Positions 23,944-26,930 of a stretch of 26,930 nt of DNA are shown here, one piece after another (the stretch's first letter is position 1; each line of letters starts with the position of its first letter). The translations under genes were made by a program, and so were the position numbers. The notes under the pieces are model-generated. The model was not told the origin of the DNA. It ran no database searches and worked only from the letters and a program-made list of their open reading frames with translations. Location of the stretch: the NCBI GenBank assembly GCA_904502025.1, contig CAJGDJ010000029.1, positions 1 to 26,930 of the forward strand, written 5' to 3'. The stretch comes from an uncultured Muribaculaceae bacterium (GTDB taxonomy: Bacteria > Bacteroidota > Bacteroidia > Bacteroidales > Muribaculaceae).

Positions 23944-24949
23944 TGCTTACACACTTTAAAGATTGAACAATTTGACCTACAATCTTCTGCAATACGTTAA
24001 TCGATACGCTATTTCCAAATTGTTTATAAGCTTGTTGCTCTTTTGGATTGATTATAAACGAGTCGGGAAATCCTTGACATCTTGCACACTCTCTTGTCGA
24101 CAGCTTGCGCACGACATCTCCAACTTGATATAGTCCTGTTTTAGAGCCAACTCCGCCTCCATAGGCCGATAAAGTTATCGCATGCCCTAATATGTTATAA
24201 ATTCGCTCTCCTTGACCACCCTTTCCCACTTTGCCTATTTGTATAGGCCGATTAGGCAATACCAACTGTTGCCCAAACAATGTTGTTTCAAACTCTTCTT
24301 CATATTGTTTTGTATAAACAATATCATCTCTTTCTATAATTTTAGCATTTGGGGTCAGTTCCAATATCGACTGTAAACAAACTCGTTCGCCAATTGGCTG
24401 AGGAAAATCAAAGTTTTTAATTTTAAGACTGGTATCAAATGCAACAATATACACTCGTTCTCTATTTTGAGGCAAGCCGTAATCACTCGTGTTCAACACC
24501 TTATAATATGTGTTATACCCAAGTTCAGATAATGTATTTAGAATTATCCTAAAAGTATTTCCCGAATCATGTGTAATTAGATTTTTTACATTTTCTAAAA
24601 ACACAACTTTGGGCTTATGATACCGAACAATTCTTACTATATCAAAAAACAAAGTTCCTCGAGTATCCTCAAACCCTTTTTGTTTTCCTGATATTGAAAA
24701 CGCTTGACATGGAAATCCACCACACAAAATATCATGTTCAGGAATATCCTTTTCTGAAACTTTTGTTATATCGCCGTCAGGACGAATCCCAAAGTTCTTC
24801 TCGTATGTTTCTTTGGCATATTCGTCCCATTCTGAAGCATATACACACATTGCTCCGTATGACTCTAAGGCATAATGAAATCCACCTATTCCGGCAAATA
24901 GGTCAATAAATTTGAAACCTGAAAGATATTTATCCTTTATATCTAACAT
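23936..24949 (-). CDS. DNA (cytosine-5) methyltransferase, M.HhaI-like (predicted GCGC)
   Basis: 337 residues; M.HhaI has 327. Transfers methyl from AdoMet to C5 of cytosine and protects the host from the partner nuclease. Motifs in order: I 'FIDLFAGIGGFHYALES' (residues 14-30), IV with catalytic Cys81 in 'GFPCQAFSISGKQKGFEDTRG', VI with Glu119 in 'FLENVKN', VIII 'QNRERVYIV', then the recognition region 'GKVGKGGQGERIY' (about 239-251), and IX-X 'QAYKQFGNSVSINVLQKI'. Positions equivalent to the HhaI base-contact residues Ser87, Gln237 and Arg240 are Ser87, Gln246 and Arg249 here, which supports GCGC as the site. It lies 32 bp after the RNase H gene on the same strand and may share its transcript. 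Confidence 0.95.
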   Translation of the reverse strand: MLDIKDKYLSGFKFIDLFAGIGGFHYALESYGAMCVYASEWDEYAKETYEKNFGIRPDGDITKVSEKDIPEHDILCGGFPCQAFSISGKQKGFEDTRGTLFFDIVRIVRYHKPKVVFLENVKNLITHDSGNTFRIILNTLSELGYNTYYKVLNTSDYGLPQNRERVYIVAFDTSLKIKNFDFPQPIGERVCLQSILELTPNAKIIERDDIVYTKQYEEEFETTLFGQQLVLPNRPIQIGKVGKGGQGERIYNILGHAITLSAYGGGVGSKTGLYQVGDVVRKLSTRECARCQGFPDSFIINPKEQQAYKQFGNSVSINVLQKIVGQIVQSLKCVSNE

Positions 24950-24981
24950 AATTATTATATAGAACCTTAATTCTATAAATT

Positions 24982-25626
24982 TTATTTCCTACCGAAGTCG
25001 GCGGGGATTTCGCCCCATTGGTCGGTATCCCATTTGTAAATGGTGTTTTTTACCGGATAGTGTGCAAGGAGCCATTTATCGGCACGCTCAAGCAATTCAA
25101 AAATACGTGCGTTATTTGGTGTGTGTGCGAGTGTCGAACGATGAGCCCCTTTTCTCACCCATGAGATAGCTGTACGTGAGTCGCTATAAATGGGTGTTGT
25201 GGTGTCTCCTTGGTTGTCGAGCATGGCAAGTGCATGAATAAGAGCAAGATATTCGCCTACATTATTTGTACCATCATCGAGAGGTCCAACATGGAAAATT
25301 TGCTCACCGGTGCGTACATTTACGCCACGATATTCCATTGGCCCTGGATTTTTGGCACAAGCCCCATCAACAGCTATGCTATCAAGAATGATTTCAGGAA
25401 ATGCGGCATAATTAATAACATTAGCTTTATGCGAAGCAATCGAACGTAATACTCCAATATGCTCTGACGAGTCTCCACGAAAAGCAAGCGTGGCTGTCGT
25501 TTGATCGTCGAATGCTTTATACTTTGCCCCGGGGAAATTTTTTATTTGTGCCTCACATTCTTCCCAGGTGTCATAAATACCGGGATTAAAGCCAACCCAC
25601 ACTACATAAAATTTTCTTCGTGCCAT
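24982..25626 (-). CDS. Ribonuclease HI with viroplasmin N-terminal domain
   Basis: 214 residues. Degrades the RNA strand of RNA-DNA hybrids. The N-terminal 45 residues, 'KFYVVWVGFNPGIYDTWEECEAQIKNFPGAKYKAF', form the caulimovirus viroplasmin-type hybrid-binding domain. The C-terminal RNase H domain (about 83-214) has its acidic residues in 'IAVDGACAKNPGPMEYRG', 'NNVGEYLALIHAL', 'PIYSDSRTAISWV' and the last Asp in 'YKWDTDQWGEIPADFG'. Two-domain forms of this kind are common in Bacteroidetes. The gene sits 11 bp after shikimate kinase and before the restriction-modification pair, in a minus-strand run from mscL. No unusual residue is seen. Confidence 0.93.
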   Translation of the reverse strand: MARRKFYVVWVGFNPGIYDTWEECEAQIKNFPGAKYKAFDDQTTATLAFRGDSSEHIGVLRSIASHKANVINYAAFPEIILDSIAVDGACAKNPGPMEYRGVNVRTGEQIFHVGPLDDGTNNVGEYLALIHALAMLDNQGDTTTPIYSDSRTAISWVRKGAHRSTLAHTPNNARIFELLERADKWLLAHYPVKNTIYKWDTDQWGEIPADFGRK

Positions 25627-25637
25627 AGTATTTTCAA

Positions 25638-26177
25638 TTACCCCATAACGGGTATTGACAATAGTTCAACAAATTCACGAGCTGTGTTTTCTATCTCAGA
25701 TTTATTTTCAAGACGCTCAGATGAAAATTCAATCTGAGCTTTTTTGTAATGCTCCATACGCTTGGCAAGAGCCTCTTTTATAAACACCATCAGCTCCTCA
25801 TCGTTTTTATCTGCGATAAGGGGGCGCTTGTGCCGTCCTCGCATCAATCGAGAGTGTAATCGCTCAATAGGCGTATTGAGAAAAACGGTTGTGCCTCGCT
25901 CGTTCATATACTCCATATTATCAAAAAAACATGGAGTGCCTCCGCCGCAAGCCACAATCACATCTTCAAAGTCGGCAACTTCTTGAAGCATACGCCGCTC
26001 AACTTCACGAAATCCGGCTTCGCCTCGCTCTGCAAAGATTTCTTTGACCGAGAGACGATAACGACCCTCAATATAATTATCAAGGTCAATAAACGAGAAG
26101 CCTGTCAACTGTGAGACAGCACGCCCCATAGTTGACTTGCCACAACCCATATATCCGATAAGAAAAATCGGTCGCAC
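25638..26177 (-). CDS. aroK: Shikimate kinase
   Basis: 179 residues. Phosphorylates shikimate at the 3-position with ATP in the chorismate pathway. Walker A loop 'LIGYMGCGKSTMGRAVSQL' (residues 6-24), shikimate-binding 'FIDLDNYIEGR' (about 29-39), Arg in 'GFREVERRMLQEV' (about 56-68), 'VACGGGTPCFF' (about 75-85), and the lid region 'LHSRLMRGRHKRPLI' (about 109-123), where the Arg pair binds ATP. Length is typical. Gap of 5 bp to mscL upstream and 11 bp to the RNase H gene downstream suggests one transcript. Confidence 0.96.
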   Translation of the reverse strand: MRPIFLIGYMGCGKSTMGRAVSQLTGFSFIDLDNYIEGRYRLSVKEIFAERGEAGFREVERRMLQEVADFEDVIVACGGGTPCFFDNMEYMNERGTTVFLNTPIERLHSRLMRGRHKRPLIADKNDEELMVFIKEALAKRMEHYKKAQIEFSSERLENKSEIENTAREFVELLSIPVMG

Positions 26178-26182
26178 CTTTC

Positions 26183-26605
26183 TTATTTCTTTTCTTTAAG
26201 AAGGTCGCGAATTTCAGTAAGCAATACTTCCTCTTTTGAAGGAGCAGGAGGAGCTGCAGGTGCTTCTTCTTTTTTCTTTTTAAGTTTCATTAAAGCTTTT
26301 ACCATACAAAAAATACAGAATGCAACAATAATGAAGTCTAATATATTTTGGAGGAATTGACCATAGCTGAGATAAACGGCAGGAGTAACGACCTCTTCGC
26401 CATTCATAACTGCGGCTGTGAGCTCATATTTGAGATCGGTAAACGAAACATTTCCTGTGATTTTACCCATTACAGGCATAATTACATCATTAACCAATGA
26501 CGAAACAATTTTCCCAAACGCACCACCGATGATAACACCGACAGCCATGTCAACTACATTACCTTTAACGGCAAATTCCTTAAACTCGTTAATGAACTTT
26601 TTCAT
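26183..26605 (-). CDS. mscL: Large-conductance mechanosensitive channel
   Basis: 140 residues. Pentameric inner-membrane valve that opens under high membrane tension. N-terminal 'KKFINEFKEFAVKGNVVDMAVGVIIGGAFGKIVSSLVNDVIMPVMG' (residues 2-47) contains the first membrane helix with its Gly/Ala pore residues; the second, 'GQFLQNILDFIIVAFCIFCMVKALMKLKK' (about 82-110), is followed by a charged and Pro/Ala-rich cytoplasmic tail with 'LLTEIRDLLKEK' at the end. Length is normal. First gene of a minus-strand run with aroK and the RNase H gene; divergent from the GAPDH gene. Confidence 0.96.
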   Translation of the reverse strand: MKKFINEFKEFAVKGNVVDMAVGVIIGGAFGKIVSSLVNDVIMPVMGKITGNVSFTDLKYELTAAVMNGEEVVTPAVYLSYGQFLQNILDFIIVAFCIFCMVKALMKLKKKKEEAPAAPPAPSKEEVLLTEIRDLLKEKK

Positions 26606-26643
26606 AATGTTTATTGTTTAATTATTTTATGTTTATTTTTCTA

Positions 26644-26651
26644 CAAAAATA
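26644..26651 (-). promoter_or_regulatory. -7 box TATTTTTG for mscL run
   Basis: On the minus strand TATTTTTG matches TAnnTTTG, 39 bp before the mscL start; the -33 position is not clear. Confidence 0.45.
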
Positions 26652-26756
26652 GTGATTTTTTTCCTTTATAGGAGCATAATACCCCTATTTTAGAATTTTT
26701 GAACTATTTATTTTAATTCTTTGCATCTGATTATATGTAAATTAAAAAAAAAGTAG

Positions 26757-26764
26757 TAATTTTG
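26757..26764 (+). promoter_or_regulatory. -7 box TAATTTTG for GAPDH gene
   Basis: TAATTTTG matches TAnnTTTG exactly and is followed 61 bp later by the GAPDH start. The -33 region is AT-rich without a clear TTTG at 19-21 bp. Confidence 0.55.
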
Positions 26765-26825
26765 CATCGCTTAAACTAAAGCAAGGTAAAAAGATTATAA
26801 ACCCAATATTTTATTTATTACAATT

Positions 26826-26930
26826 ATGACTAAAGTAGGTATTAATGGTTTTGGCCGTATCGGACGTTTCGTTTTCCGTGCTGCTCAAAACAGAAATGAC
26901 ATCGAAATCGTAGGTATTAACGACCTTTGC
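26826..26930 (+). CDS. gap: Glyceraldehyde-3-phosphate dehydrogenase, N-terminal part
   Basis: The first 35 codons are in the window; the rest lies beyond the edge. The start 'TKVGINGFGRIGRFVFRAA' is the NAD-binding Rossmann motif (GxGRIGR) of type I GAPDH, and 'IEIVGINDLC' is the strand that follows. GAPDH oxidises glyceraldehyde 3-phosphate in glycolysis. The start codon is fixed by the conserved N-terminus. Confidence 0.95.
   Translation, partial: MTKVGINGFGRIGRFVFRAAQNRNDIEIVGINDLC

Noticed and set aside
1..26930. CRISPR arrays, tRNA and rRNA genes
   Set aside because: No regularly spaced repeats, tRNA cloverleaf ends or rRNA-like conserved stretches were seen on reading through; a covariance-model search could confirm.

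Overview
The window looks like the chromosome of a gut-type Bacteroidales (Bacteroidota). The grounds are TAnnTTTG-type -7 promoter boxes, a viroplasmin-domain RNase H, a lysyl-tRNA synthetase with the extra C-terminal tail seen in this phylum, a lysS-gpsA-pgi run, a myo-inositol phosphate/inositol-lipid gene cluster, and a secreted protein ending in a T9SS-like 'YYNLQGVKV...GIFIK' tail. Genus cannot be fixed from the sequence alone.

Layout. (1) 1-1318, minus: C-terminally cut secreted protein of unknown function. (2) 1634-6856, plus: an island of phage head genes with its own promoter (helical scaffold-like protein, capsid-like protein with an N-terminal membrane helix, small connector-like protein, P22-type portal lacking its C-terminal part, a 364-bp repeat-like segment, two unknown phage-type genes). 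There is no terminase, integrase, tail or lysis gene, and by eye its codon use resembles the host's. (3) 6864-8048, minus: MscS/YbdG-type channel. (4) 8360-14790, plus: pdxA, a GtrA-family membrane protein, nucleotidyltransferase, ATP-grasp enzyme, CDP-alcohol phosphatidyltransferase, HAD hydrolase and myo-inositol-phosphate synthase. This is an inositol-lipid cluster whose content fits a CDP-inositol route, plus an unassigned ATP-grasp enzyme; it ends at a clear terminator. (5) 15058-18591: large exported glycerophosphodiester phosphodiesterase with two Ig-plus-propeller blocks. (6) 18920-23092: lysS, gpsA, pgi. (7) 23188-24949, minus: a type II restriction-modification pair closely resembling R.HinP1I and M.HhaI (predicted GCGC). 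(8) 24982-26605, minus: RNase HI, shikimate kinase, MscL. (9) 26826 to the edge: start of GAPDH.

How it fits together. Pgi and the inositol-phosphate synthase share glucose 6-phosphate, GpsA makes the glycerol phosphate of phospholipids, and the cluster at 10017-14790 would turn these into inositol lipids; the exported phosphodiesterase next door could act on the glycerophosphodiesters such lipids give. That link is inference. The most interesting parts are the gene content of the lipid cluster, the reduced phage-head island, and the apparent scarcity of GCGC sites (about 11 by hand count) in a window that encodes a GCGC-type restriction system.
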